Shown: positions 1-11,544, counted from the first letter of the stretch. The stretch is DNA of 64,000 nucleotides from Chelydra serpentina (GCA_037349315.1 JBAIAC010000048.1:36706501-36770500), one strand, 5' to 3'. Numbers and translations: made by a program. Notes: generated by a model from the sequence alone, not told the origin.

Positions 1-1008
1 GGCAGACTGTCAACAACAGGGTAGGCACCCCAATCTGGTGTTATGTTCTCTAATTAGATTTCGCCAAGCCCGTGACAAATGTGAACTCCTGGATCACTGT
101 AACAGTCTTACCACAGAGCCACACACAGTCCCCTTAGACTCTCCAGTCTCTCTCGCCACCCAGGCAATCTGGACTTAGTGATAAATGGTCACCTACACCA
201 AAAACCACAAAATATTCAGGTAGGTTGCTTCCAGTCTCAAGAGACCAGTCACCACAGATCAATTGGTACCTAGATCTTACACCAAAGACAACTCCTGTAG
301 CTAATCCGGCAATACACTATTGAAAGGTTTATTAACTAGGAAAAAGAAATGAGAGTTATTTATAGGTTAAAGCAACCAAAAGTATACACACAAATGAGTT
401 GCAATCTAAATCCTAAGAGTGACAGAGTTATACAGATCTGTCAATTTAAAATGTCTTTCAGGGCAGACCCAGGAGTAATCCCTGGGGATCTCTGGCTTCA
501 GTTTAGTGTCTCTAGCCCTGTCGAGTTCAAACAGCAAAGAGATGAAAAATCTTCATTTTCACTATTTTTATTTCCCTCTTCCAGCATTCATACCAATGGA
601 ATGAGGTCTTCTGCACTTACTTCTCCATGGATGGATGGGGCACTTAACAAAACTTGTGTCTTATAATGGCCCACTTAATTTTTGACAGTCCTCCTGGGTG
701 AGGTGGGGGGGAGATTCCCATGCCTGGGTTCACAAGTGCAGAGAAAACATTTTCAAACGTATATGGAAATATGTAAGATTTGCTTTAAAGCATGGAATAC
801 AGCCCTTACAAGTGAGATTAATGCATGCAGCAACTTACAAGCATTTCATAGAGTCTAAACACTAAATACATTGTCATAAGACTAATACCTATTTTGAACA
901 AAACTAACATACAGGTGAACTGGTTTGGTTTCCATCTGTTATTTTGTGATCTCTTAGCTAACGCCTACGGCCTTGGCCAGAGCTGGCACTTTGTGTACCA
1001 GGGTCACA
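1..1008 (-). mobile_element. LTR of an endogenous retrovirus-like element, cut by the window edge
   Basis: This stretch matches the LTR at 14224-15636 along its whole length: the same order of blocks, including the 'tttattaactaggaaaaag' block near 325 and the 'gtaccagggtcaca' end. The right end falls at 1008 by comparison with that copy. On the minus strand it would start TGTGACCCTGG, and AATAAA-like signals lie on that strand. No internal viral gene is visible here. The other end lies left of the window. Confidence 0.6.
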
Positions 1009-1370
1009 GTCACTGCAGCCCATAGAGTTCTGAAGAGCAGTGAAAGTGGGGAAAATCTGGTGAGCTCTGATACTGCTGCAGCTTAAGAAAATTCTGGGCA
1101 GCAGCAGAGGCCCTGAAGCTCATAGTAGAACCTAGATCACCAGAGCTATCGGCAGATGTATAGTAGGAAGACTGTGCTGTATTGGTTACACGCAGTTCTT
1201 ATTTGGAAGGTTTTCTTTGCAACAGTAAGGAGTAAAAAACCTTTTTTGTTAAATGAAAGCATAGATTCTGCAGAATTTGATGGTACTTGCCCAGGAAAGA
1301 TTCCTACTTGTCCTGGACAAGTGGATTTTTCAAACTCTATATTTAAACTTGCAAAATATTTGCATACTCA
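1009..1370. other. No gene seen (unassigned unique sequence)
   Basis: I see no splice-bounded exon, RNA gene or recognisable repeat here. It is probably intergenic DNA. Confidence 0.4.
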
Positions 1371-1378
1371 TAGGTACC

Positions 1379-1703
1379 TTAGGCGCCGACTTCGTGGGTG
1401 ATCCGGGGCTGGAGCACCCACAGAAAAAAATTGGTGGGTGCTCCGCACCCACCGGCAAGTCCCCGCCCGCCCCAGACCCGCGGCAAACTTACCGGCACCG
1501 GGAGACGTTGCGGGGCCCCGCCCCCGACGCTGGGCAACATCGCGTCGGCGTCGGGGGCGGGGCCCCGCAACGTCACCCGGCATCGGGGGCGGGGCCCCGC
1601 AACGTCACCCGGCGTCGGGGGCGGGGCCCGGCGTCGGGCGGAGCCCCGCCCCCAACGCCGAGTGACGGCACCCACGGGCGGAACCGGAAGTCCGCGCCTG
1701 TGA
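1379..1703. mobile_element. GC-rich hAT-type nonautonomous element with 8-bp TSD
   Basis: An exact 8-bp duplication TAGGTACC stands at 1371-1378 and 1704-1711. The ends are imperfect inverted repeats (TTAGGCGCCGACTTC at the left; the complement of the right end reads TCACAGGCGCGGACTTCC). The inside carries tandem copies of a 'cggggcccgcaacgtcaccc'-like GC unit. The 8-bp duplication fits the hAT superfamily. It is related to the element at 43314-43656 ('ggctggagcacc...aaaaaaat...gggtgct'). The many open frames here come from base composition. Confidence 0.8.
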
Positions 1704-1711
1704 TAGGTACC

Positions 1712-2035
1712 ATCCCCACTTTTGTTTAGAATGACCCATTCTTCCTGTCTTATTCTCTCTTCCCCTTCTTGGTCCTTTCCGCATAGTCTATGCAGAGATT
1801 ATTCCTTTGTTATGCCCTTCTGGAGGGGGAATAATTTGTGAATGGGGTCTCCCCCAAGCCAAACACTCCCACTATATAACTCTCTCCCTTTCCCAAATCC
1901 ATCTGTCAGGGGTGGTTTAGGAACAACAAAATCAATCTTTCCACAATCCAGTGGGGTGGTATAGAAACTCTAGCTGATCTGTTAGAAATCCCTTCCTACC
2001 CATAGGAGCTGTGATTTTATTTTCATACGTCGAGT
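1712..2035. other. No gene seen
   Basis: Pyrimidine-rich unique-looking sequence between two transposons. No exon or known repeat is recognised. Confidence 0.35.
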
Positions 2036-2039
2036 CGTA

Positions 2040-3012
2040 TGGGCCCTTGGTGCCCGGGCTCCATGAATATTCAGGGCCTGGGGGTACGGCTCCACCAATG
2101 TTCAGGGCTGGGTCTCTCCCCCAACCACCCTGCCACCCACCTGCCATCCCCGTGTGCCTCCCAGCCCTTTCTGCTGCCCCCGGGTGATTTTAAAAGGGCC
2201 CGGGGGCCCCCAACTGCCACCACCGGCAGCGCAGTGGGACTGCCCACGCTATAGCACGGCCGCAGCCGCACTGTGACGTGGGCAGTGTAGTCACGCTTTA
2301 TTGCTGGGGGAGAGCTCTCCCGGCGAGAAAAAATAACCACCCCGAACAAGGAGTGGTAGCTTTATTGTCAGGAACACAGCTCCCGGCGATAAAGCGCTAT
2401 CTATACTGGCACTTTTCAGCGCTAAAACCTTTGTCGCTCAGAGGGGTGTTTTTTCACACCCCTCAACGACTAAAGTTTTAGCGCTGAAAGTGGCAGTGTA
2501 GACACTGCCAAAGGCAGCTTCCTGCCCGCCCGCTCCGTGCCACTCCAGGAAGCGTCCGGCACGTCCCTGTGGCCCCAGGGGGGTGTCTCCATGCACTGCC
2601 CGGGCCCGGCCCGAGTGCCAAGCCGCTGCCAAAGGGGTTTGCGGGTCGCTTTCAGAAGCTGGTGCAACCTGAGGTAAGTGCTGATCCCCTGGCCCCCTCC
2701 TGCACCCCAACCCCCTGCCTTATCCCAGAGCCCGCACCCCACACCCCAACTCCCTCCCAGAGCCTGACCCCTCACCCCTCCCACACCCAAACTCCCTCCC
2801 AGAGCCTGCACTCCTTCCTGCACCCCAACCTCCTGCCCCAGCCTAGAGCCCACACCTAGCACCCAAACTCCCTCCCAGAGCCCGACCCCTCACCCCTCCC
2901 ACACCCTAACTCCCTCCCAGAGCCTGAACCCCCTCCTGCACCCAAACTCCCTCCCAGAGGCTTAGGCGGGGGGTGCGGGGCGGGACTTGGACCCGTTCTG
3001 GGCACCACCAAA
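2040..3012 (-). mobile_element. C-rich hAT-like element, interrupted by a MITE at about 2283-2517
   Basis: The two ends share an inverted TTGGTG(G/-)TGCCC core: 'cttggtgcccgggctcc' at the left, and 'tttttggtggtgcccaga' reading inward from the right on the minus strand. The inside has tandem C-rich units ('actccctcccagagcctg', about 2740-2960). The stretch 2283-2517 is a separate short element with self-complementary arms around 'tttttcacacccctc'; its ends read 'gggcagtgtagtcacgc' and 'ggcagtgtagacactgcc'. I could not fix a target-site duplication, so the ends are approximate. Confidence 0.45.
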
Positions 3013-3570
3013 AATTATCCAAACTTGCCTCCTCTGTTTGTTTTAACCAGATTCCTTCCTATAGGTTTGATACTGCTCTTGGGTGTGCATAAGGATAGCA
3101 TTTCAAAGTGAAATAATGCTTGATTTTGAAGGGCCAACAGCAGCCACTGCATGAACAAGGTGCCCCACAGGGATGCTGCAGTCCTTTGCTGTATTACATC
3201 AGACACGCACGTTCAGTGTGCCTGTGCTCAAGGGTCTCCAAAAAAAGAGATGATTCAACCAAAAATGGAAAGCTTCATAATCCCTAACAGTTATTTGCAT
3301 ATTCTTGTCAGAAACTAGAGTATTAGGAGCGTTTCGTCTGTGCAGTGTGGACCATCTGTCAGGCTAGTTTTGCCTCTGACACCAAACAATATTTCAATGT
3401 CCTTTTACAGGAGAAAAGTAGAGGCAAGTCTAATAATAAATTCTTATTTAGCTACTTTAAATAATGGGCCAAACTCATCTCTAGTGTAACTCCATTGTGT
3501 TACACCAGGGATGATTTTGTCCCAATATTTGTCCATTGTTTGAATTGGAAATAAACATAGTTTCCATTAG
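3013..3570. other. Upstream intron or 5' flank of the lifeguard-like gene
   Basis: AT-rich unique sequence ending in the acceptor 'tttccattag' at 3570. No earlier coding exon of the gene could be recognised here. Confidence 0.35.
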
Positions 3571-3844
3571 CAATTACCTTATGACTTCATCATGACACCT
3601 GAATCTCCTCATGCTACAATATCTACAAAAACCTTAGAAGCTGCAAAAAGAAAACTGCTGGAGATGGAGAAAAACAAACCAGCTGAGGTTAACATTGAAG
3701 ATGGAGGGCAGATGCCCGAAACTGAGAACCAGAATTTCCCAGCAGCCTCACCTGGCTACAATATGGGTTCCCAGATGAGCGGTCCAAAGACAAATCCCCG
3801 GTCTACAGGAGTCACATCGGAAAGCTCAGATAGTCTTCATAGAG
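3571..3844 (+). CDS. TMBIM7: Candidate TMBIM7 N-terminal cytosolic exon (start codon 3592)
   Basis: The exon opens after the acceptor 'tttccattag' and ends at 'CATAGAG|gtaggt', a good donor. From the ATG at 3592 it codes for 84 residues plus one base. They are hydrophilic: a basic and acidic stretch near the start (TLEAAKRKLLEMEKNKPAE), then a Ser/Pro/Gly-rich part ending SESSDSLHR. There is no membrane segment. Lifeguard proteins begin with such a variable cytosolic region, usually richer in Pro and Gly. The frame is open upstream to the acceptor (QLPYDFI), so the ATG may not be the true start. The best support is the phase match with the exon at 7508. The assignment to the gene is inference. 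Confidence 0.45.
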
Positions 3845-3940
3845 GTAGGTCTGGGAATGCCTAACACCACTTCCTACCATCCAGATTCCTACCATCAGGC
3901 ATATCTGGGCTTTGGTTCTGGGGTACACACAAGGAAAGAG

Positions 3941-4154
3941 CAGGGCCGGCTCCAGGCACCAGCTTTCCAAGCTGGTGCTTGGGGCGGCATCCAGAATGGG
4001 GCGGCAGTCCATGTCCCGCGGCGGCAATTCGGCGGCAGCTCCGCTGCTGTTCCCGCCGCGGTGGCAATTCGGCGCCAGCTCCGCCGCTCTCCCAGCCGCG
4101 GCGGCAATTTGGCTGTGACTGCTTGGGGTGGCAGAATTGGTAGAGCTGCCCCTG
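3941..4154. mobile_element. Short GC-rich hAT-type MITE with near-perfect 8-bp TSD
   Basis: It starts CAGGGCCGGCTCCAGG and ends AGAGCTGCCCCTG. The flanks are ggaaagag (3933-3940) and ggaaggag (4155-4162), a 7-of-8 match. The inside is a 'gcggcaattcggcggcagctcc' repeat. It belongs with the CAGGGC(C/T)GGCTC element at 36068-37382. Confidence 0.7.
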
Positions 4155-4355
4155 GGAAGGAGCTAGCAAAGGTCATTTTCCTTTTGTTAGTAGATTTCAA
4201 ATAGTGAATTATTCACGCTTGGGACAAGAGTTTATTCTTGACAATGTGATTGCAGCAGCAGAACCACTTTCCAACTTTAAAACCTGGCGTTTTTGTAAGG
4301 AGCTCTGCTTTGGAGGAGGAATGGGGGAGTTTTAGACGTCGCTTCCTACCATGTA

Positions 4356-4580
4356 TGTCAGTATAACTTGTGTCGCTGAAGGGAGTGAATAAGCCACCCT
4401 CCTGAGCAATGTACGTTACACCGACCTAAGTGCTGGTGTGGCCAGCGCTATGTCAGCACAAGAGCTTCTCCCACTGACATAGCTACTGCCTCTCATTGAA
4501 GGTGGATTAATTAAGTCAATGGGAGAGCTCTCTCCCATCAACTTAGCGTGGCTACACAGGAGAGCTTATAGCGGAATAAC
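4356..4580. mobile_element. Probable PIF/Harbinger-like MITE remnant
   Basis: Blocks such as 'tatgtcagtataacttgtgtcgctgaaggg', 'ccagcgctatgtcagcacaag' and 'tggctacacaggagagc' recur in the elements near 42.1-42.4 kb and 42.7-43.0 kb. The ends are worn and no duplication is clear. Confidence 0.4.
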
Positions 4581-6630
4581 AAGGTGGTATAGAATTAAAA
4601 ATAATTGCTCCCTAAAGATATAAGCATAAACATGGGTGAAGGCATATGGGGAAAGAGGGAGGAGAGGACCAAAATAAGGTAATGCAATGAGTAGTGTACA
4701 TGTCCTATTTCCTGATTATTATTTTTTTTGTAATTTTAATGTTGCTCAAAGGGGAAAGATTATGATGATATTATAGGCCTAACTAAAGACACATGTTTCA
4801 AGGCATGGCTTTAAAGAGGAGCTATTCCAGCTAGACCTTTAAAAAAAATTAATACTTTGTACTTGCACAGTGCTTTTCATTCAAAGATCACCAAGAACCC
4901 AAATCCAGCTTTTGTTTTTGTTATACCTCTGTGTTTAATATGATATTTACATTATGGCACTTAATAAAGGGAAGACTTTTTCTCTACATTCCAGTCTGTG
5001 AAAGTAAATATAATTTCTAATATGTACTCTACAAAGATAGTAAGAACAACTAAAATAGCAAAATCCATTTTTTTTTGCATGCAAATTGTTGCAACCTAGA
5101 TTTTGCTCACAATAACTACTCAAATATACATGTAAATGTCATTTGTGAGCAAATCAGGTAGCCACATGTCTGATTTCAGGAAGGCAGATGTCTAATCTGA
5201 GTTATTTACTCGATTTTCAGGTATTGGGAGTTTTGGCCGAGTATGGACTGTACAGGATCTGGCAGTATTATACTAAATAACAAGCCTAAATAATTTATTT
5301 TTCAGAACCATCCTAATTAAAAGTGTATTAGAATTCTAAGGAATAAACATAATAAATTATTATTATTTACTACTACTATTTTTTAAAAGATTGAATATAA
5401 CCTGAACAAATCAGCTGATAGTCTCCGGTAAAACAGTATACAATAGATTGGAGAGTCCAAATGAACATAACTTTAGTTCAAAGTCTTTGTAGAAGGTATT
5501 ATAAAAACAATTTACCTTTGTGCAATTAACTCATAAAATAAAAAGGGCAAACTCAGGCAGTGTTCATTACACAAGACTACATTTCCATTTAAGGTAAAAG
5601 ACAAACAAAGGGTAGCTTGTAAATCACTTACCAGCTCATTGTTTCCTACAAAAGCAATTTAGAATTTTTTGCAACACGTAAATGCACCATTTTCGGCAAT
5701 AATGGATTTGTTACAAAACAACTACGGACCAAATGCCTGCAAAATGCTGATTGCTTCCTGTCAAGCACTACAAGCTTTCAACGCCCATTGAAATCAATGG
5801 GAGATCTGGGTCCTAAGTGAATCTCTTCATCTAAGAGAAGCAGGGAAATGCGACTGCCTAGTCAGTTAAGTCCTGTGGGAGGTGATCTTATACAAGGAGA
5901 ACTGAATTAGGCTCTTAATAAATGTATTCTTTCTTGAGGCTCTTAGCACAGGAGGAGTAAAAGGGAAACAATGCACATGAGAAAGTGACTATTAGTCAAC
6001 AATGCAATGCTCTTGTCAAACATAGTCAGCATTTTACTGTGTTTGTACTACTAGGGATGTGAATGAAAAACACATGAAGTTCCTTTCCACTCTGATACCA
6101 GATAGGTCTCAACTGGAGAGCTGCATTCAGTCTGAGACACCACTTTTCAGTCAAGATATCAACAGATTTCTGTCAGAGGATTGTAACACAAATGATAAAA
6201 AGCATGGAGACAAATACACATGAGGAAAGACGAACAGAAATGGGCAGGTTCAGATGGGAATAAATATGGCTGCCAACGCCGAGGAAACATAAGAGGCCTG
6301 GCCAGCCCTGCCCGCCACAGCATTAGCAGCCTCAGTGAGGGCATGTCTGAGTCTGATGAGGGCAAAAGCATCACCCAAGCTCCTTTTTCCTGTCCACCAG
6401 CATAGCTGTGCTGCTTGGGAGTGTTTGCTATAGGTAGCAAGGGACAATTCACACACATGCCCTCTAGTGCTCAGAATGTCTCCAGCCTTCTCCATGTCTC
6501 TGCTGTGGCTCACAAGAGGCATAACCTTATCTCTGGCTGAGATAACCGAGGCAGCAGATCATGGACTAAACAACCAAATTAGGCATAACATAAAAACAAA
6601 TAAGAAAGCTATAAATGGCCATACTTTAGG
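4581..6630. other. AT-rich unique sequence, probable intron
   Basis: I see no exon. One possible acceptor at 5219 ('ctcgattttcag') is followed by frames that stop within about 20 codons, so no exon is called. Confidence 0.4.
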
Positions 6631-6634
6631 AAAG

Positions 6635-7086
6635 ATCTGGACCAATTCGAGAGAGTCCAGAGGAGAGCAACAAAAATGATAAAAAGAAAACCTGACCGAT
6701 GAGGAAAGGTTAAAAATATTGGGCGTGTTTAGACTTGCGGAAAGAAGATCGGGTAGGGAGAACCTGTTTACAGTCTTCAAATATGTTAAGGGCAGTTATA
6801 AAGAGAATAGTGATCTCTTGTTCTCCATGTCCACTGAAAGTAGGGCAAGAAGCAATGGTCTTAATCTGCAGCAATGGCGGTTTAGGTTATATATTAGGAA
6901 AAGTTTTCTAACTATGGGGCAAATTAAGCTCAGGAATAGGCTTCCAAGGAAGGTTGTGGAACCCCCCATCATTGGAGGTTCATAAGAACAAACTGGACAA
7001 ACATCTGTCCTGGATGGTCTCAGCACGGGGCTGGACTTCAGGGTCTTGATGTCCCTCCCAGTCCTATATTTCTATGATTCTATGAT
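6635..7086 (+). mobile_element. CR1 LINE, 3' end fragment
   Basis: It encodes the end of CR1 ORF2 in broken frames (QRRATKMIK-like start, then LFRLAERRSGRENLFTVFKY and NRLPRKVVEPP). It ends in the CR1 3' terminal repeat 'tatttctatgattctatgat', which fixes the plus orientation. The element is 5'-truncated, as most CR1 copies are. Confidence 0.85.
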
Positions 7087-7507
7087 ACCGCAGCTATCAC
7101 GTAAGCATTGGCTATGTTACCAGAAGTACTGACATGAAAACCCCACTCGGAGCCAGAACTACGCACGCGTGCACACCTGCTGAAAGACAAACTCACCCAG
7201 AGCAGCATCTCATGGAAGTCATGCAGCCTTTATGGGTTGGAAAGATTCCTCTGTTTGTTCAAGATTTGTAGTGGTTCTCGGACAAAGAGGAGGCATTTCA
7301 CTCTCCGCATCAACCCATTGACTGTTTATTGTATGGTGACCTACTGCCTGATATAAATGGAATATGGTGGCATCTTTCAGGCCAATATAAGTCAGTTCTT
7401 ACACCTGAGAAATGGGACATGACATTTTCAGTCAAGTTTTACTCATGGATGTTATTTTAAATGTAAATGTCTTATCTGAAACAACACTTTCTGCACTATT
7501 TCCTCAG

Positions 7508-7586
7508 CTTTCGTCTTGAAAGTGGACTGCTTTGCAACACTTCTCGTGTCCATAACAATTGGTATAATCTCTGGATTGATTTACTG
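7508..7586 (+). CDS. TMBIM7: Candidate TMBIM7 exon coding the first membrane helix
   Basis: A strong acceptor ('ctgcactatttcctcag') and donor ('TTTACTG|gtaaat') bound 79 bases. The frame set by the exon at 3571-3844 reads AFVLKVDCFATLLVSITIGI and then ISGLIY. This is a 20-residue hydrophobic helix preceded by a basic residue, matching the position and flavour of helix 1 in lifeguard proteins (RAFIRKVYxxLxxQLLVT). The usual KVY is KVD here. If the donor were ignored, the frame would stop two bases later. The next exon, expected to carry a short loop and helix 2, was not found. Confidence 0.5.
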
Positions 7587-7849
7587 GTAAATTCTCAGTG
7601 TTAAGCTTCATATTAAACTACACTTCTAGGAGTGTGTCCTTGTAGCATCAGTTCAGATTAATGCTGTCCAAAGGCTAGATGGTGCCTATCCCTTACATGG
7701 CCATATGGGGAAACAGGAGGGGGTGGAGACTTCCCTCTTGTACAGCTGTGTCAGGGCTCCTCACAATTGTGCTCAAAGGCATATAGAGGATTCCCACTGG
7801 GTGCAAGTAGGCAGGAAGTAGGGAGTAGGCAGAGCTAGCTGGATGCACT

Positions 7850-8290
7850 GCTCTGTTGTACCTGTCGGAGAAAAACAGAGTTCTCACTCTTTCTTTGGGT
7901 GCAGCAAGGCAGATACATTTTATTAACTCAAGCAATTGCACAGAGGGAGAGAGTGCTCTAGGACACAGGGTTTCCCCCTCCTAGGCAGGTCTCTCAAAAG
8001 ATAAACAATTAAGGCAAGCATTTATACTTTTTGTTACATACAGTAATGATCAACAGTTTGTTTATATTATGTCTTGCCCATTCCTGTATTTTCTCACTTC
8101 TGTTCTCAAAACATAGCTATCTCAAGGTTGGGTCACGCTGACTCTACTCTGCTGCCTGCTTCTGACGTGAGCCCTGCATCTACAAATCTCGCGTTATTAC
8201 AGCTAGAGTTAGCCTGACTCTTGCTCATATAGAGGCCTGCATCCAAATTCCCTCTACTGACTTCCACATACCCCATAAAGCGATGTCACA
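7850..8290 (-). mobile_element. Probable LTR fragment, minus orientation
   Basis: On the minus strand it holds AATAAAATGTATCTGCCTTG followed by CTGCACCC and a terminal 'gaactctgtttttctccgaca'. This is the arrangement of an LTR poly(A) signal and U5. The ends and any target duplication are unclear, and no internal genes are present. Confidence 0.4.
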
Positions 8291-8645
8291 AAGTACCACC
8301 TCCCAATAGTGCAACCCAGGAGCCTAAAAGGAAATAGGGGGCATCTAACAGCAGCGTTTCCATGGGAGTTTGTAGAAGGAAGTTTGCAGGCTTTGCATTA
8401 CAGGTTCAGTTTCGCCTCAGCAACAAGGATGGACAGCAAGTCATCAGTTATTGTTACCAGCATTGGATGTCCCATGTTCTGCGTCCCGCCTGAAGAGAGA
8501 GAGATTGTCTGCATGAAGTGCAGGCTGATAGCCCTGATGGAGGGAAAGGTTTGTGGTCTCTAGGACCAGGTGACCACCTTCCAGGCACTGGGGCTATGGA
8601 GGATTTCCTGTCTATCCAGATCTAATCAATGCACAGCAGGTCCTC
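8291..8645 (+). other. Unassigned stretch with an open frame at 8309-8563
   Basis: An 84-codon plus-strand frame (FPWEFVEGSLQALHYRFSFA; CPMFCVPPEEREIVCMKC) lies against the CR1 3' end. I recognise no family. The Cys pattern is not a standard zinc finger. It may be part of a transposon or a chance frame. Confidence 0.25.
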
Positions 8646-9080
8646 ATAGACTCATAGACTTTAAGGTCAGAAGGGACCATTATGATCATCTAGTCTGACC
8701 TCCTGCACAATGCAGGCCACAGAATCTCACCCACCCACTCCTGGAATAATCCTCTCACCTATGTCTCAGCTATTGAAGTCCTCAAATCATGGTCCAAAGA
8801 CTTCAAGATGCAGAGAATCCTCCGGCAAGTGACCCGTGCCCCATGCTGCAGAGGAAGGCAAAAACCCCCCAGGGCCTCTGCCAATCTACCCTGGAGGAAA
8901 ATTCCCTCCCGACCCCAAATATGGCGATCAGCTCAACCCCGAGCATGTGGGCAAGACTCACCAGCCAGACACCCAGGAAAAAGTTCTCTGTAGTAACTTC
9001 TAACATCCCATCATTGACCATTGGTCCTATTTACCACTGATGGCAATTAATTGACCTTTGACTAAGATCATGTTATCTCA

Positions 9081-10340
9081 TCAAACCATCCCCTCCATAA
9101 ATTTATCTAGCTTAATCTTGAAGCCAGTTAGGTCTTTTGCCCCCACTGCTTCCCTTGGAAGGCTGTTCCAGAACTTCACTCCTCTGATGGTTAGAAACCT
9201 TCGTCTAATTTCAAGTCTAAACTTCCTGATGGCCAGTTTATATCCATTTGTTCTTGTGTCCACATTGGTACTGATCTGAAATAATTCCTCTCCCTCCCTG
9301 GTATTTATCCCTCTGATATATTTAAAGAGAGCAATCATATCTCCCCTCAGCCTTCTTTTGGTTAAGGTAAACAAACCAAGCTCCTTGAGTCTCCTTTCAT
9401 ACGACAGGTTTTCCATTCCTCGGATCATCCTAGTGGCCCTTCTTTGTACCTGTTCCAGTTTCAATTCATCCTTCTTAAACATGGGAGACCAGAACTGCAC
9501 ACACTATTCCAAATGAGGTCTCACCAATGCCTTGTATAATGGTACTAACACCTCCTTATCTCTACTAGAAATACCTTGCCTAATGCATCCCAAGACCGCA
9601 TTAGTTTTTTTCACAGCCACATCACATTGGCGACTCATAGTCATCCTGTGATCAACCAGGACTCCAAGGTCCTTCTCCTCTTCCGTTACTTCCAACTGAT
9701 GCGTCCCCAGCTTATAACTAAAATTCTTGTTATTAATCCCTAAATGCATAACCTTACACTTCTCACTATTAAATTTCATCCTATTACTATTACTCCAGTT
9801 TACAAGGTCATCCAGATCTTCCTGTAGGATATTCCGATCCTTTTCTGAATTGGCAATACCTCCCAACTTTGTGTCATCTGCAAACTTTATTACCACACTC
9901 CCACTTTTGGTGCTGAGGTCAGTAATAAAAAGATTAAATAAAATTGGTCCCAAAACTGAACCTTGAGGAACTCCACTAGTAACCTCCCTCCAACCTGACA
10001 GTTCACCTTTCAGTATGACCCACTGTCGTCTCCCCTTTAACCAGTTCCTTATCCACCTCTCAATTTTCATATTGATCCCCATCTTTTCCAATTTAACCAA
10101 TAATTCCTCATGTGGTACTGTATCAAATGCCTTACTGAAATCAAGGTAGATTAGATCCACTACGTTTCCTTTATCTAAAAAATCTGTTACTTTCTCAAAG
10201 AAGGAGATCAAGTTGGTTTGGCACGATCTACCTTTTGTAAAACCATGTTGTAATTTGTCCCAGTTGCCATTGACCTCAAGGTCCTTAACTACTTTCTCCT
10301 TCAAAATTTTTTTCAAGACCTTGCATACTACAGATGTCAA
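9081..10340 (-). pseudogene. CR1 reverse transcriptase, C-terminal part (broken)
   Basis: Frames at 9504-10340 and 9081-9500 encode the finger, palm and thumb of a non-LTR reverse transcriptase: KGRSCQTNLISFFEKVTDFL, LDFSKAFDTVPHEELL, SGVPQGSVLGPILFNLFI, then the catalytic FADDTKLGG and the thumb SEKCKVMHLG. The tail (QRRATRMIRGMENLSYERRL) is in a second frame after a stop near 9501. In life it would copy CR1 RNA at the target site. Here the frames are separated and no product is expected. Catalytic DD is present. Confidence 0.9.
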
Positions 10341-10565
10341 ACTAACAGGCCTGTAGTTACCCGGGTCACTTTTTTTCCCTTTCTTAAAAATAGGAACTAT
10401 ATTAGCTATTCTCCAGTCAAACGGTACAACCCCTGAGTTTAGAGATTCATTAAAAATTTTTGCTAATGGGCTTGCAATTTCATGTGCCAGTTCCTTTAAT
10501 ATTCTTGGATGAAGATTATCTGGGCCGCCTGATTTACTCTCATTAAGCTGTTCAAGTTTGGCTTC

Positions 10566-11127
10566 TGTGACAAAATAGGACTGTTGTTAATGTTTTCCCT
10601 GAGTACTGTGTGGGTGCCTCGGTTTCCCTATGCAGTGCTTGAGTATCTAGGTGGTGGGACAAGGGTGCATGAGTGTTACAGAGGGGCCTGGACACAGAGA
10701 ATGGCTGACACTCTGTCTCTTAGCAACTGATGGCCCCGGCCCCTCCGCTACAAAGGTGAGAGCTAAAGGTGTTCGAACAAAGGGATCAGGTGACCTCCTG
10801 GCCCGGGAAGGAGACAAAGGGAAAGGAGGGGCTGGACAGTTTCAGTTTGGAGCTGGCTGGGGAAGAGGGAAAAAGGGCAGACAGGGTCTGGCCTCCCTGC
10901 CCCCCCGTTTGGAGCTGTGGGGTGAAATGCAGGGAGCCCCGGGCTGGGGTCTAAGCTCCCTGCCCCCCGGAAGGGCCCGCAGGAGGGGTCCTGGTTGTAC
11001 TGACAAGCTCTGTTTGGACTGTGTTCCTGGCAACTCTAATAAACCTTCTGTTCTACTGGCTGGCTGAGACTCCCAGTGAATCTGGGGAAGAGGGGTGCAG
11101 GGCTGGACTCCCCCACACTCCGTGACA
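10566..11127 (+). mobile_element. Solo LTR inserted in CR1, 5-bp TSD GCTTC
   Basis: It begins TGTGACAAAATAGG and ends CTCCGTGACA, with the TG...CA ends of an LTR. GCTTC is duplicated exactly at 10561-10565 and 11128-11132. AATAAA stands at 11038-11043, giving plus orientation. No internal viral sequence remains, so the two LTRs recombined to one. A 5-bp duplication suits ERVL-like or Gypsy-like integrases; I cannot choose between them. Confidence 0.9.
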
Positions 11128-11534
11128 GCTTCTACCTCGGATATGGTAATATCTACCCCCACATCCTTATTCCCATTTGTCATGCTGCCACTATTCCTAA
11201 GCTCCTCATTAGCCTCATTAAAGACTGAAGCAAAGTATTTGTTTAGATATTGGGCCATGCCTAGATTATCCTTAACCTCCACTCCATCCTCAGTGTTTAG
11301 CGGTCCCACTTCTTCTTTCTTTGTTTTCTTCCTATTTATATGGCTATAAAACCTTTTACTCTTGGTTTTAATTCCCTTTGCAAGGTCCAATTCTACATGC
11401 CTTTTAGCCTGTCTCACTTTATCCCTACATGCTCTGACCTCAATAAGGTAGGTTTCTTTACTGATCCCTCCCATCTTCCACTCCTTGTATGCTTTCTGTT
11501 TTTTCTTAATCACCTCTCTGAGATGCTTGGTCAT
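10842..11534 (-). pseudogene. CR1 ORF2 linker and RT start, fused in frame to LTR sequence
   Basis: The part above 11132 is CR1 linker (LREVIKKKQKAYKEWKMGGI; GPLNTEDGVEVKDNLGMAQY; NKYFASVFNEA). Below that the frame simply runs on through the LTR, giving a chimeric open frame with no meaning as a protein. Confidence 0.75.
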
Positions 11535-11544
11535 CCAGCTTGGT

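Noticed and set aside
3592..3844. Exon as part of PEX1, the expected neighbour of GATAD1
   Set aside because: The sequence does not look like an AAA ATPase C-terminus, and its phase match with a lifeguard-like exon favours TMBIM7.
5219..5280. Possible exon after the acceptor 'ctcgattttcag'
   Set aside because: All three frames stop within about 20 codons, no donor follows in a useful place, and the 3571 and 7508 exons join in phase without it.
10651..11067. 138-codon plus-strand frame in the LTR
   Set aside because: It lies wholly within a solo LTR bounded by GCTTC duplications; LTRs do not code for proteins of this sort.
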